From Carya illinoinensis (lineage: Eukaryota; Streptophyta; Magnoliopsida; Fagales; Juglandaceae): a stretch of DNA of 64,000 nucleotides. The notes below the pieces were generated by a model, which saw only the letters and a list, made by a program, of their open reading frames with translations, searched no databases and was not told the origin of the DNA. Position numbers and translations under genes: made by a program. Shown one piece after another: positions 1-12,110 of the stretch. The stretch spans positions 15,620,501 through 15,684,500 of the forward strand of contig NC_056765.1 in assembly GCF_018687715.1 (NCBI RefSeq), written 5' to 3'. Every line of letters starts with the position of its first letter. Positions within the stretch are counted from its first letter, which is position 1.

Positions 1-1227
1 GAGTGGTACCGGGTTAAAAAGGATTGTTCATCGTCTTCTTACTCAACCTAAATCTCTGATTCTTCCCGATTTCGACCATCTATTTTCAATCATTCATAAC
101 TTACTCATACTAAGTTTGAATTAAGCATAAGATATGTCAAATTAAAGCTTCAGAATCGAGCTTTCTAACCATATGAAATGTATTTCCATAAAATAATATT
201 TGGTTAGTTAAAACTTTGCTCAAAGTCATGGTCTAAACATGAAGTTTTAAAACTAGGGTTTTGGATTTCTTCTTCTATAAGCAATGAAACTACACCAAAT
301 TTATTAGACATGTTTATGACATTATAAGGAATTTTTTCATATAAATAATTCAACCTTAAACATGTCATACCGTAGCCTCTAATGAAAAATCCGAAACATA
401 AACAATCATGACATATCATCAATTACATGCTTTAACACTCATTTCAAAGCATCAAACAACATGTAATCATATTCATATGGGTGAAAACAAGCAGCATAGG
501 ATCTAATACAAATGATAAATAAGGTTAATTCGAATTATCTCAAGAGCAAAATTTCCACAAGGTCGGATCTTTGCTCGTCTTACAACTCACGTCACTTTAT
601 TATTTGTACTTCAACGTCGCTTAAGAAGCTACTAGAGTCTCCTAGAAAATTTCACATTTCAAAATCAAGAGATTTAAATGGTTTCTCTTGAAAAATGTAG
701 AGAGATAGAAGTGTTTTTCTCTTTTGTATATAGACTTTTCCACACACTTTATTTAATGTACGTAAACCCTTATTTAAAAGGTTTTGACATGGGTAGTTAA
801 TTAACCTCCCTTAAGTTGATATATTGGTGGAGTGTTAATTAATAACTTTCTACTCATTTGGACACAACATGGGTAATGAGGAGTTACCACTACCAATATA
901 GTAATACAAATTGGTATCATAAAGATATCGATCTTGGTGTTATTAATCTACAAAAGAATTTATTGCATTCCTCAAAATCAAGGTTATGATAGAACAAATA
1001 TAGCAAAGCCTTGAAGTTACCCAACAGAAATTAAAAGATGATAGAAATAGCTTCAATGAAAATCTATCCTATTTGGAGTAGCAAATTTGTGTGATGCATG
1101 ATGAAGAACGAGCACCCAAGGATGATCCCAACAAGACTCCTCTTTCCTTTATTCTCAAAATCCCTTCAGAAATTCAATCTTATTTTCTCAACTTTTGAAC
1201 CTCGCTCTCCTTGTTTCATTTCTTTCC
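1..1227. other. Unassigned AT-rich DNA, no gene recognised
   Basis: No reading frame here looks like a conserved protein, and I found no terminal repeats. A stretch near 1000-1190 could be old coding sequence because it is less AT-rich, but it carries stops in all frames and resembles nothing I recognise. It may be flank of the retrocopied genes that follow or an old transposon remnant. Confidence 0.4.
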
Positions 1228-1465
1228 TCCATCAACACGCCTTCAGATGTTGACCTCACAGAGGTGGAGCACTTGATCAGTAATGGGGCCAAGAACCAGG
1301 TCACCATGAATGCCATCAACATTTTCTTCAATCCTAGGAGGCTAATTGGTTGTAGATTCAATAATGCCTCTATTCAGAGTGACATTACATTGTTGCCATT
1401 CAAGCCTATGGTTGTGATCATTTATAGGGGAGAAGCACATGCTTCTGTACATCTCATATAGCAGC
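1228..1465 (+). pseudogene. HSP70 (cytosolic Hsc70-type) pseudogene fragment
   Basis: The translated stretch matches the N-terminal ATPase domain of 70-kDa heat shock proteins. The order is a degenerate TPSDVDLTEVEHLI segment, then GAKNQVTMN, RRLIGCRF, ASIQSDI and PFK, then PMVVIIYRGE. These correspond to the family's TPSYVAFTDxERLIG, AAKNQVAMNP, KRLIGRRF, VQSD, WPFK and PMIVVxYKGE. Only about 75 of roughly 650 residues are present. A short VxPGPxDK piece between PFK and PMV is missing, and the frame ends at a TAG near 1460. Plant Hsc70 genes usually carry an intron close to the VF-DAKRLIG position; here that point is read through without interruption, which suggests a processed retrocopy. 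The identification is confident. The retrocopy origin is inference. Confidence 0.8.
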
Positions 1466-1689
1466 CTCCATTGTCAGGAGGAATCACTCACTCATAGTCC
1501 AACAATCCCCAAAGTCCTAAATCCAAGTTTATCAATCCCAAAAGTCCTTCATTTTCAGAAGCTCAACTAGGCCAAGACAGATGGCTCTGCTACTTCGGCC
1601 AAGACAGAGGGGACTGGAATCATGGTTTGCCTGGAGACTAAGGAAGTCAATGCTACCTTCGTGAAGGTCATGAGTGCTAGAGTCGTAGC

Positions 1690-1959
1690 TATGAGGAAGA
1701 ATCGAAAAGATTGGCTTCCGTTGGTTGCCATGTACAACGATTTTTGGTTGCTTTCTATAGCTTTTTATCTTGGAGCCCATCTAAACTGCAATGAAAGGAA
1801 GCGTTTGTTTAGCTTGATCAATGATCTGCACACCATTTTTGAAGTTATGACAAGGAGAAAGCCTATGAAAGACAAGCCCAATGGGGACGGCATAAACAAA
1901 TCTCGGGGTTACACAAAGAGATCAATTGATGGACAAGTTAAAAACAAACCTAAGCTTGT
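1690..1959 (+). pseudogene. Alfin-like PHD-finger protein pseudogene, N-terminal half
   Basis: The reading frame matches the conserved N-terminal domain (DUF3594) of Alfin-like proteins, nuclear PHD-finger proteins that bind methylated histone H3. Recognisable blocks are [48 protein letters not shown], and a Lys/Ser-rich linker ending at [10 protein letters not shown]. The start of the family domain (about 80 residues) is missing; upstream sequence to 1622 stays open but is not recognisable. The block spans positions that normally lie in several exons, yet runs without an intron, so a retrocopy is likely. The frame is cut at 1959 by a solo LTR and resumes in phase at 18212 after the duplicated CTTGT. 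Adjacent to an HSP70 fragment on the same strand. Confidence 0.85.
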
Positions 1960-2599
1960 TGTGACGCCCGCAGGTTTCGTTTGGGATTGGACAGACATCC
2001 GAAGCATTGGGACATGCAACACAAGTCCAACTGCCCCCGTTTATGACATATAAGATGCAATATTCCTAACATGCATCTAGCATTATGGAATATTCGCAGC
2101 GGATAATTTTTTTTTTGAGCAATACTATGCACCAAACCTATAATATCCCAAATAGTTAAATCATAATGCAAGCATACTTAATAAAATAAACATCCATGAT
2201 TTCAGTACGAGTCACAAAAGACTGTAATCTCAAAAACATAGGAGACCAGACTCTATATTTACATTACCAAAAATACACTATTGAGGAAGTTCGTTGAGCA
2301 ACTTGTGTAACTCGAGTAACGAGGCCAGAATATTGTACAAAAACTACCTATGGAAGCTGTAAGCTCTGCGTCGTGTCTGTGGTGTCTAGGCAACCTCCTT
2401 CAGTCTACTAGTGTCCGCTCCCTGCTCTGATCCTGACACATCGCTTAACATTCGAGGGAAATGGTAGTTGGGACTACCATTGTGATATTTGATTACAAAT
2501 CTCAGTAAGTTAATAGGAAACTCCCACATAGGTTAATGATGCATGCATGGTAGTAAAAGCATGAATGCATAATTAAAGTCGTAAGTAAGCATTGCAAAA

Positions 2600-3060
2600 C
2601 TTGACATATAGCATGGCATAACTGACATAACGTGAACTGAACTTGACTTGACTTGACATGACATGAAACTGAACTTATAATATAACATGGGCTAGCAACA
2701 TAACATGAACGTGAACTTGAAACATAACATGGACTTGAATCATAGCAGGAACGTGAACATACATAACATAAACATGAACTTGAGTTTAACACAAACCTGA
2801 GCATAACATGACATAAACGTGAACTTAAGACATAATGTAAACATGAACATAACACAACATGAACGTAAACTTGAACATAACATGTATGTGAATATAATAT
2901 GACATGAACGTGAACTTGAAATATAACGTGAACATGAACATACATAACATAAACATGAGCTTGAGCATAACATAAACATGAACATAACATGATATGAACA
3001 TGAACTTGAAACTTAACGTGAACATGAACATAACATAACATGAACTTGATATGAAACTTA
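2600..3060. repeat. Degenerate short tandem repeat (AACATGAACNTGAACTTGA type)
   Basis: Within the 4.7-kb LTR the words AACATGAAC, CGTGAACTTGA and ACATAACATGA recur every 10-35 bases for over 400 bp, with many variants. The repeat keeps a reading frame open on the minus strand (Cys/His/Val-rich, low complexity), which I regard as an artefact of the repeat and not as a gene. Confidence 0.75.
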
Positions 3061-3224
3061 TTCTTACCTCATGGGATTAACCATGATTGCTTATTCCTAA
3101 CTTCTTGACATGAACTTTGAATTTTGTTCAATAGACTTAATTAATAACGTGACTATATGGGTGCTACACGGGTCCCCTTGAGTCGTGTGTCCCTACCGAT
3201 TACCGCATCAAAACACAGGTATCT

Positions 3225-3400
3225 ACACCAGCTGTGAGTGCGTTAATACATACTCCACAGTTGTTGTGGCCCCACGTATTCTACGTGTCACAATTGTTGT
3301 GTCTCATGTAGTGTATGCTCCACAGTTATTGTGGCCCCATACTTTATGCTCCACAGTTTTTGTGGCTCTATGAATTATTTGTGCTACACTTGCTGTGAAC
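3225..3400. repeat. Array of short inverted repeats (CCACAGTTNTTGTGG hairpins)
   Basis: Four to five small hairpins follow one another: CCACAGTTGTTGTGG near 3255, CACAATTGTTGTG near 3290, CCACAGTTATTGTGG near 3331, CCACAGTTTTTGTGG near 3353, and weaker forms (CACCAGCTGTGAG near 3227, TACACTTGCTGTGA near 3383). Each has a 5-bp stem around a variable core, spaced by about 20-40 bp. They lie inside the solo LTR. A role in regulation of the element is possible but not shown. Confidence 0.7.
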
Positions 3401-5459
3401 ACATGTAAAATAAAATATGGCTCTATTAGCATTAGTGCCCGATGCGCTTCGGTTACCAGCTAGTTAGGCCCCATTCGCAACCTGTTGACTGTATTTCATC
3501 AATCTAGGGAATTTCAAACCTATTTAAACACTCCAACGTGAACAAAAGAGTTCCGCTAGGATATTACCCCATCCTAGCACTTAGGGTCGTGATTGACATG
3601 AATAACTTAACATGAATGTGATCTGAAACTTGACTTAACATAAACTTGATCTGACTTCTTTACTTAACGTGACATACTTGCAATAGTGAATATTGCATGA
3701 TATGACATATATGTAACATATGGTATACTTAACTTGGCATACTTATAACATATAGCAATACATCACAGAATAGATTGTGTAACAGATAAATATTCGTAAC
3801 AGAATAAATCATGCATAACAGATAAACATGTAATGACGTGGCATGGCATGGCATATATGATAACATACATACATAAATTGTAGTTCCCTTACCCATCATA
3901 CATACAAAGTAGACTAATAGTAAGTTAGAAGTTAAACTTATCTCGTTTGTTGCGTCCTATGAAATAAAGCGTGAAACACGAGAAATTGTAAGAAGATATT
4001 CTAAAAGTTAAAAATTTAATTACTAACAATTAGAAATGTGAAAAAGAAACAACTTGGAGTAAAATTACCATTTTACCCTCTACATGTGGGAAAATGACAA
4101 TTTTGCCCCTAACTTAAGAATTTCACATCCTAACTCCAAAAATTTTCAAAATTTACATTCCTCATGTAAATTTTTTCCCAAACTTCAATATCAACTCAGA
4201 AAAATTCAAAACAAATCATAACTATGAAAAATACACTATGGCTAAAATATCCATAGGCCATTTCCCTTGATTTTTGTTGCAATTCCTTCCAACTTCAAAA
4301 CTCATGCTGAAACCAAAATTTTGTAAGAAGGATCTTCCTATCCTAAGTTTAAAACCATAATTAAAACATATATTTAGAAAAAGCTAATAATCAACACCAA
4401 ATTTTTTGTAAAAAGATCCAAACACTTGAATCACAAGCTTTGACCCTAAATCAAAACATCTCTAAGAATTCCAAAACAATCAAATCTTACTTCTAACATA
4501 TTTATACCATCATCCTAAGATCAAACATGATTTAAATCATCAAACTAAAGTCACCAAAATCACAAAATAACGCTTAGAGTTTTTGGTTTTACACTTAGTC
4601 CAAAAACATAAACTTTTCCCTCAACTAGTTTTGATAAATCTTATTATCAATGGCTTAAGAAGGTGAGATCTTTGAAATAAAGCATCACATGGTTTAAAAA
4701 TATGTCCTAAATAATATCCAACCTCAAACTTAAAATCACATGGCTAAAAATCAATAAAACATAGATCTAACCCAAAAACATCAAATCTGAGGCCTAACTG
4801 AAATCCTCTTGCATAGTAAAATCATATCTTTGAAACTAATACTAAATATCATCAAAATAGCATCCTAACATGAAAATAAGAGACTTATGATCATCATATA
4901 AAAATATCAAAGCCTTTAGAGTAAGATCAAACCTCGAAATATTCAAACGTTCTCCAAATAAAAACTATTTTGCCCTTTCCAGTTTTCAAGTTTCTAGATC
5001 TAAGAAAATATATCATCAAAAGCTTTATTCATGCAACAAAACCTCAATGAACACTCTTTAACACATGCTAAAAACACTCAATAAAAAATTTTGGACTAAG
5101 ATATGTCCATTAGATTGGTGAAAAACTCCAAAACATAACATACTCCCCAGTTTTATGCCCAGAATGACCTTTCCATGGTTAAAAATATTTTTTACCAACC
5201 AAATAACCATTTAATGATACTAATAACATATATATATATGGAAACTATACTAAAAAAGGAACTACTTTTATAAAGGAGTCATCGTGTGAAAATACTTACA
5301 AAAGGTCGAAAATCTCCACGTAAAAAGACCCAGAAATCTGCCCGAGAGAGCTCTTTTGGGTTTCTCTCCAAGAACGGGGTGAATAAGTGATTAAAGGGAA
5401 AGAAGTGTGTCTTGCACGACTCTATAATTCTGGAGGGGGAAGATATGAGCTTTAATGAA

Positions 5460-5464
5460 CCTTG
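5460..5464. repeat. 5-bp target-site duplication CCTTG (left of Athila-1)
   Basis: CCTTG here and at 17027-17031 flank the element exactly at its TGA.../...TCA ends, showing an undisturbed insertion. Confidence 0.9.
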
Positions 5465-7839
5465 TGAAAAAGGGTTAGAATTGCATAATTAAGTTGTTTA
5501 AATGAGTGATTTATTTTATCAAATAAGGATTGAACGCTTAATTATGCATCAAATTCTAATATTGAATGTCAAATTAATTGATGCCAATATTTTTGCACAT
5601 CAAAGTCTCATATTTGCCCTTGAAATACTTAAACTATAATATCATTTCATTTATATATTGTAGGGCATTTATGGAAGGAAAGAAAGAATGGGACCTATGA
5701 AAAAATAGAGAAATTGATTATGGTTTTATGGAATCTCATCTAATAGAGATCAAATGCAACATCATTCGGATCACACCAACTCACACATGCAGAAAGAAGA
5801 TCATTCGGACAGCAACCACTCACTCGGGCACCACATGGACAGTAACCACTCACACCAGCTCACACAAGCGTCTACAGCAGGAGAAGAGAACTTACACATG
5901 CAGCAACAAACCCCTTCGGACAACACTAATTCAAAATGCACACATGCAGAAAACATGGGACCAACTTACAGATGCAGACCAGCAAAGCATTCGAATTCAC
6001 ACATGCAGGAACACAGCACGTTGCAGATGTTGTACAGCAGCAAAACAAACTCATTATGACCACATGGACAGCACACATGCAGCAGGTCAGCAGAAGAAAA
6101 AAAAAAAGAAGCAGCTGGCCCTCAACTTTGACAGAGCTGGACTTCACTCAAAGAAACACATGCTGGAGTGCTTTTTGGTTCTACACCTAGGAAACACTTA
6201 GACGTGTAGCAGCTGGACGTGCAGGAGATCAGTTATGTGCTGCTGGAAGCTTTTGGCATGTGAAGCTGAGAGATGGAAGCATGTTGAAGACAGCAGAATG
6301 CTGGAACTCACAGATGAACGTGCAGCAATAAACCCACCTAGACAGCACACAAACGGAAAGCACATGGCAAGGTGGTCTACGGAAGGCACCAACCTGGACG
6401 CGCAGCAGCAGCAGAGTTATTTTTTTTTCTTTCTTTTTCGTTCGGTTAGCTGAAGCAGAGGAGTTATGAACTTTGCCTATATATTATTTTTCGTTGGAGA
6501 CTTAGCAGGGGGGAGCTAGGAGTTTTATTTCATTTCTTTCATTCCAGACTGGGGCGGGCAGAACTTCTTGTTTTTCTGTATACGTTTTAGTCTAGGAGGT
6601 CGGTGGAAGGCTGCTCTGGAAGTCTCCGTTGTTTTCCTTTTTTTTTTTTCACTTCGGCGTATTGTTTTTTTTTTTTTTTGGTTTCAGTGGGACGGAACTC
6701 ATTCTCGTCTTGGGAGGTTTATTTCTTTAGCTTAGTTTTTTTCCATTGCAGAAAAGGGGACGGACGGAAGCTCTAATCCACTAGCTTGTAGTTTTATTTT
6801 TCTGTTTTTTTTAGTTTGGACAATAGGGTGGTTCAAACCTGGGCTGGTCGGCTGGTTTTGATATTATTTGTCATTTTCTTTTTCTATTCACAGCTTTGCT
6901 TCTTAGCTCTTAGTGGTAGGCGACTGGTTATTTTTATTTTCTTTTGCTGCGTTTTTCCAGATTTTGGAATTTTTAGCTAGTTTCATGTTTATTTTGCTTT
7001 TACGTTTACGTTTTGCAGACCAAGAGCTATTCGGTGCATAGTTATTTACTTTCTTTCCAGTTTTACGCTCGGTTGGGCATATTTTATTTTTATCTCGTGT
7101 TTAGTCCTACTTTACGTTGGTAGACGGTGGCACTTTCTTGGGCTTTTGAGTTTTTTTCTCTCTTCGTTTCTTTTCCATTTTTTTATTCAGCACTCAGTTT
7201 TTTTATAGCTTTACTTAGATTAATTTTTGTTGTTAAAAATATCATGTGGAGCTAATTTTTTTAACCTTGGGTTGTGGAATGGGACGTGATTTGTTTTGGA
7301 TTCTAGATCGATGCAATATTTTGTTGATAATTGTTGATTTCACTATGTTACTAGTCGGATTTAAATTGAAAATAGGTTGCGGCTCTTGCTCTTGTTTTGT
7401 TGTTGACGTAAGGCACAACAAAAGCTTGAAAACTATCAAGGTCTCTCTCAGTTGTTTGTTAATGTGTGTTTAACTAGTAAAGTAGAGAATCCCTTAGGAA
7501 AATATTGCAAAACTTGAGCTTAACTTTTTATCTTCCGATTAGCAATGCCTTGATTGGATTGTTAATTGAGAAAATTATCTAGAATCCGAAATAAAGAGAG
7601 TCTCATGCCCAACCCAAGTGTTCGTTAATTTGTTTTTTTTAGAAACTCTAATTTCAACTTCGATTATCTTTTTGCATTGCATTTGAATTTTATTTTCATC
7701 ACTCATACTTGATTCATTTGTTACTCACAAATCTCCTATACGCTTTGATAACCCATTGTCCCTGTGGATTATGATTCTAGACTTATCCTTGATACAACTT
7801 GACACTTCTACACTTGAAAGCACATTTGACCACGAGTCA
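5465..7839 (+). repeat. Athila-1 5' LTR
   Basis: Starts TGAAAAAGGGTTAG and ends CCACGAGTCA; matches 14674-17026 nearly base for base. The U3 part contains five CATGCA words (5786, 5897, 5943, 6002, 6076) in a CA-rich stretch, then a T-rich segment. Small frames inside it (for example 5728-6201) are LTR sequence, not genes. Confidence 0.95.
6470..6485 (+). promoter_or_regulatory. Putative TATA box of Athila-1 5' LTR
   Basis: CCTATATATTATT lies downstream of the CATGCA-rich segment and is repeated at the same place in the 3' LTR (about 15684-15699). It is the best TATA-like candidate for the LTR promoter. No transcript start can be seen. Confidence 0.45.
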
Positions 7840-7845
7840 AGTTTT

Positions 7846-7863
7846 TGGCGCCATTGCTGGGGA
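7846..7863 (+). other. Athila-1 primer binding site (tRNA-Asp type)
   Basis: TGGCGCCATTGCTGGGGA, a few bases after the LTR end, differs in two positions from the perfect tRNA-Asp complement seen in the second Athila element at 59245. This is the usual Athila primer site. Confidence 0.9.
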
Positions 7864-8117
7864 CAACCGGTGCTTATTAGAGCATTCCTCTACTGCTGAG
7901 AGGACGTTGTGGAGCTGTGAACCTTTTCACGGCCTGGGTGACATCTAATCTTTTTCCCTTCTCTCTGTCTATTTTTCATTGTCTTTGATTATCTGCTCTT
8001 GTTTGTATGACTAGTTAGACTAGAGACCATACATCTCGACTGTTTAGGATATAATCATTGACATCTTTTAGCTCTGCATCATCTTCTGTAGAATCATCAT
8101 CAGACACTGATAGCATC

Positions 8118-9600
8118 ATGGCTAAAAATGAGCATCATGATGGGGAAGTGGAGAATCCAAACAGGACTCTTAGAGAGTATCTTCAGCCTGTTAGGACTAG
8201 CACACCTTCTTGCATCATTTTACCTATTAATGCAAATGCTTTTAATTTCAATCCCGGGATGATTCCATTGTTACCACACTTTCATGGTATGGAATCTGAA
8301 AACCCCTATTTGCATATCAAAGAGTTTGAAGAAGTGTGTTCCACATTCATGGATAGAACATGCACTGATGAAGTCATAAGATTGAAACTGTTTCCATTTT
8401 CCTTAAAAGACAAGGCTAAGACATGGTTGAATTCCTTAAGACCAAGATCCATTGGGACTTGGCAAGAAATGCAAACTGAATTTTTAAAGAAATTTTTTCC
8501 CATGTATAGAACCAATGCCTTGAAAAGACAGATCATGAATTTTGGCCAAAAGGATGTGGAAACATTTTATCATTGTTGGGAATGATTCAAAGACCTTTTA
8601 AATGCATGTCCTCATCATAGATATGAGAATTGGAGGGTCATTAGTTTTTTTTATGAGGGGTTGCAACAAAAAATGAGACAATTTGTGGAGACCATGTGTA
8701 ATGGAGCTTTTTTTAACAAAGAACCTTAGGAAGCCTTTGAATATTTTGATTATCTAGCTAAAAATGCACAATCATGGGATACATCTGATGTTCATGATAG
8801 GTTATTTTAGGGGGTGGGAAATATAATCTGAGAGAAGTAGATGATTTGAATGCTAGGTTGGCTATGATTTCTAAGAAATTAGAAACCATAGAAATGAAGA
8901 AAGTGAATGAAGTACAAGCTGTACCTCAGATTACCTTGAGCTGTAATATTTGTGAGGGCCAAGGGTATTCAACTAATGATTACCCGACCATTCCTGCCTT
9001 TAAAGAAGTTCTCTTGGATCAATCTAATGCTGTTAATATGGTTGCTAAATCTTTTTCAGGTCCTTATTCCAACACTTACAATTCGGGATGGAGAAATCAC
9101 CCTAATTTCAGTTGGAGGGGTGAACAAGCTGCTTTACCTGCACCCAACATAGCTGGTCCTTCACAAATTGTACCCTACACTACCCCAGGAGGTCCAGGAC
9201 CATCTCAATATGCCAACCACATGGTGCCAGCCCAGAAAAGGAACCTTGAAGACAATTTCCAGCAATTATCCACCAACTTCCAGCAGCTGTCCACCAATTT
9301 TCAGCAATTCATGCAAAGCCAAGCTGCTATCAATAGTCAAAATTCACAAGCCATTGCTGAGATTCGAGGGTTAGTCACAAGGTTGACTACAACCATGAGT
9401 GCTCAAGAGAAAGGGAAGTTTCCTGCACAATCTCAGCCTAATCCCCAAGGCCAAAACCAGCAATTTCAAAGTATGGCAGGAGATTCAAATGTCAAGCAAG
9501 TCAAGGCTATTACAACCTTGAGAAGTGGTAAGGTGATTGGCATTCCAGCTCAAGAGGTAGAAAAGAATGGTAACACTTCTAAACCTCCTTCTGAAAATGA
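8118..9600 (+). pseudogene. Athila-1 gag (broken)
   Basis: The frame encodes an Athila-type capsid domain: RTLREYLQPV, a conserved INANAFNFNPGMI segment, PYLHIKEFEEVCSTF, LKLFPFSLKDKAKTWLNSL, and ETFYHCWE. An in-frame TGA at 8583 replaces the Arg of the family's CWERFKDL, and further stops occur near 8728, 8808 and 8827. After 8846 the frame is open again through a degenerate zinc knuckle (CNICEGQGYSTNDY, missing the last His and Cys) and a Gln-rich segment with a repeated NFQQLSTNFQQ motif. The first in-frame ATG is 8118. The structural protein of the virus-like particle can no longer be made in full. Confidence 0.9.
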
Positions 9601-11467
9601 GGAACATGATCCTTTGAAATCTGAAAGTGTCCCAAGCACTACATTTGCACCTTTTCCTCAAAGGTTAGCCCTTTTGCACAAAGATAAGCATCACATGGAA
9701 ATTCTTGAAATTTTTAAGCAAGTTAGGATTAATATGCCATTGTTAGATGCTATTCAACAGATTCCTACCTATGCTAAATTTTTAAAGGATTTATGTACCA
9801 TAAAAAGAAAATTGAATATGCAAAAGAAAACTTTTCTTACTGAGCAGGTTAGTGCTATTATCCAAACCAACACTCCTCCCAAATACAAGGACCCAGGATC
9901 CCCTACCAAAGCTTGCATGATAGGGAGCTCAAAAATAGGCCAAGCATTATTAGACTTAGGTTCAAGTGTGAACTTATTGCCTTATAATGTTTATGTTCAG
10001 CTTGGATTGGGTGAGTTGAAATCTACTTCTATCACATTGCAGTTGGTTGATAGGTCTATTAAGATTCCAAGGGGTGTTGTGGAAGATGTTTTGGTTCAAG
10101 TAGACAAATTCTACTATCCAGTAGACTTTGTCATACTCGACATGCAATTGACTAATCATTATACTTTCCAAGCACCTGTTATCTTAGGAAGACGCTTCTT
10201 GGCTACTTCTAATGCACTCATAAATTGTAGAAGTGGAGTTTTAAAGTTGAGTTTTGGAAATATGACCTTGGAGCTAAATATTTTTAATCTTTGCAGGCAA
10301 CCGCAAGAAGTTGAAGAAGTTCATGAAGTGAATTTGCTGAAAAATTTCATTGATGAAAATTCTGCACATTACCTTCAACTTATTGACTCTTTAGAGGAAT
10401 TTGAAGAAGATTTAAAAATATTTGATAATGTTACTAACTCATCTCTTGTTTCCTCAATAGGTCAGCAAGTTACACCACCATGGAGGCCAAAATTTGAGCA
10501 ACTTCCACCATTGACATCAACCCTCAAGCCTTCTGAGGAGCAATCCCCAACTTTGGACTTCAAACCTCTTCCATTGGAGTTGAAGTATGCTTTCTTAGGA
10601 CCACAAAGCACCTTCCCTGTGGTAATTTCTTCTCACTTAACTAGTGAACAAGAAGATAAATTGCTAGATGTGCTTAAGAAGCATAAAAAATCTATTGGGT
10701 GGACAATGGCTGATATAAAAGGTATAAGTCCCTTAGAGTGTACCCATAGGATTCATTTAGAAGATGATGGAAAGCCTTCTAGGGAAATGCAAAGAAGGTT
10801 GAATCCCACAATGAAGGAAGTGGTTAAAGGTGAGGTGTTGAAATTGCTTGATGTGGGTATCATTTACCCCATCTCAGATAGCAAGTGGGTAAGTCCTATT
10901 CATGTAGTTCCAAGAAAGTCCGGGCTTACCATTGTTAAAAATGAACAAAATGAATCGATTCCTACGAGGATTCCTACTGGTTGCCGCATGTGTATAGATT
11001 ATAGGAAGTTGAATGCCGCCACTAGTAAAGATCATTTTCCTTTGCCTTTTGTTGATCAAGTGTTAGAAAAAGTTGCTGGACATGCCTTTTATTGTTTCTT
11101 AGATGGATTCTCCGATTACTATCAATTAGAAATAGCACCAGAGGATCAAGAAAAGACCACCTTTACTTGTCCTTTTGGTACTTTTGCTTTTAGGAGAATG
11201 CCTTTTGGTTTATGCAATGCACCAACAACTTTTCAAAGATGCAGCATGCTTAGCATCTTTAGTGACATGATTGAGAACACTCTAGAAGTGTTTATGGATG
11301 ATTTTTCTGTATTTGGTGATTCATTTGAGAGTTGTTTAACCAATTTACAAGCTGTTTTGGCCAGGTGTGAAGAGAAGCAATTGTTACTTATTTGGGAGAA
11401 GTGCCATTTCATGGTACAACAAGCATTGTTCTGGGACATATTGTTTCATCTAGAGGACTTGAAGTAG
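9601..11467 (+). pseudogene. Athila-1 pol, part 1: protease and reverse transcriptase
   Basis: In frame with the gag C-terminus. The aspartic protease is seen at about 9940-10170 with LLDLGSSVNLLPYNVY (family D-x-G-A/S) and the downstream VILGRRFLATSNALI. The RT follows: RMCIDYRKLN near 10990, [34 protein letters not shown], and the catalytic box FMDDFSVFG near 11300. The frame is lost near 11425 by a one- or two-base indel after WEKCHFMVQ; the continuing sequence (VLGHIVSSRGLEVD) is in another frame from 11392. The RT active site residues are intact. Confidence 0.93.
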
Positions 11468-12110
11468 ATAGAGCAAAATTTGAGTTGATTTCTAAACTTC
11501 CTACACCTAAGTCAATAAAAGACATTAGATCTTTTCTTGGGCATGCGGGTTTTTATAGGAGATTTATCAAAGACTTTAGCTCTACTTCTAAGCCTCTATG
11601 TAAGCTATTGATGAATGATGTAAAATTTGATTGGACAACCGAGTGTCAAGAAGCTTTTTGTTGGCTTAAAACTTTCTTAACCACTGCTCCTATTCTTCAA
11701 CCTCCTGATTGGTCACTTTCTTTTGAAATCATGTGTGATGCAAGTGATTTTGCTATAGGAGCTGTTCTTGGATAGCGTAGGAACAAACTTCCTTATGTCA
11801 TTTACTATGCAAGTAAAACTTAGAATTTTGCTCAAAAAAATTATTCTACTACTCAAAAAGAATTACTTGCTGTGGTATTTGCTTTAGAGAAGTTTCGTGC
11901 ATATATTCTTGGTTCTCCTATAGTCATCTTTACTGACCATGCAGCTCTCAAGTATTTATTGACAAAGAAAGATGCAAAACCAAGGTTGATTAGATGGATA
12001 CTTTTACTCCAGGAGTTCAATATTATCATCAAGGACAAGAAAGGAGTAGAGAATGTGGTAGCCGACCACTTGTCTAGGCTCACAGTTGCTGAAACTGAAC
12101 AACCGACACC
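11425..12110 (+). pseudogene. Athila-1 pol, part 2: RT thumb and RNase H
   Basis: Contains [29 protein letters not shown], then the RNase H domain with [31 protein letters not shown] and FTDHAALKYLL, ending at [12 protein letters not shown] at 11773 interrupts the domain after GAVLG, and a second TAG near 11821 follows YYASKT. The catalytic Asp-Glu-Asp positions are still readable. Confidence 0.92.

Larger units (their letters stand above)
1960..5464 (-). repeat. Solo LTR of a Ty3-type retrotransposon, first part (3' part of LTR)
   Basis: On the plus strand the unit begins TGTGACGCCCGCAGG and its other end is GGCGGGCTATTACA at 18211, so on the minus strand it reads TGTAATAGCCCGCC...GCGGGCGTCACA, the TG...CA form of an LTR. 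CTTGT precedes it at 1955-1959 and follows it at 18212-18216, a 5-bp target duplication inside the Alfin-like pseudogene. After removing the inserted Athila element, the LTR is about 4.7 kb (3505 + 1180 bp). There is no coding capacity and I see no second copy of the LTR ends, so a solo LTR is the simplest reading. A large non-coding LARD-like element is the alternative. The CCTTG at 5460-5464 is the target copy duplicated by the Athila insertion. Confidence 0.85.

Noticed and set aside
2502..3041. 179-codon minus-strand frame rich in Cys, His and Val
   Set aside because: It is the translation of the degenerate AACATGAAC repeat; neighbouring frames over the same DNA are equally open and equally low-complexity.
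5728..6201. 157-codon frame in the Athila-1 5' LTR (also at 14937)
   Set aside because: It lies inside both LTR copies, is Thr/His-rich because of CACA-type repeats, and is broken in the 3' copy; no conserved domain.
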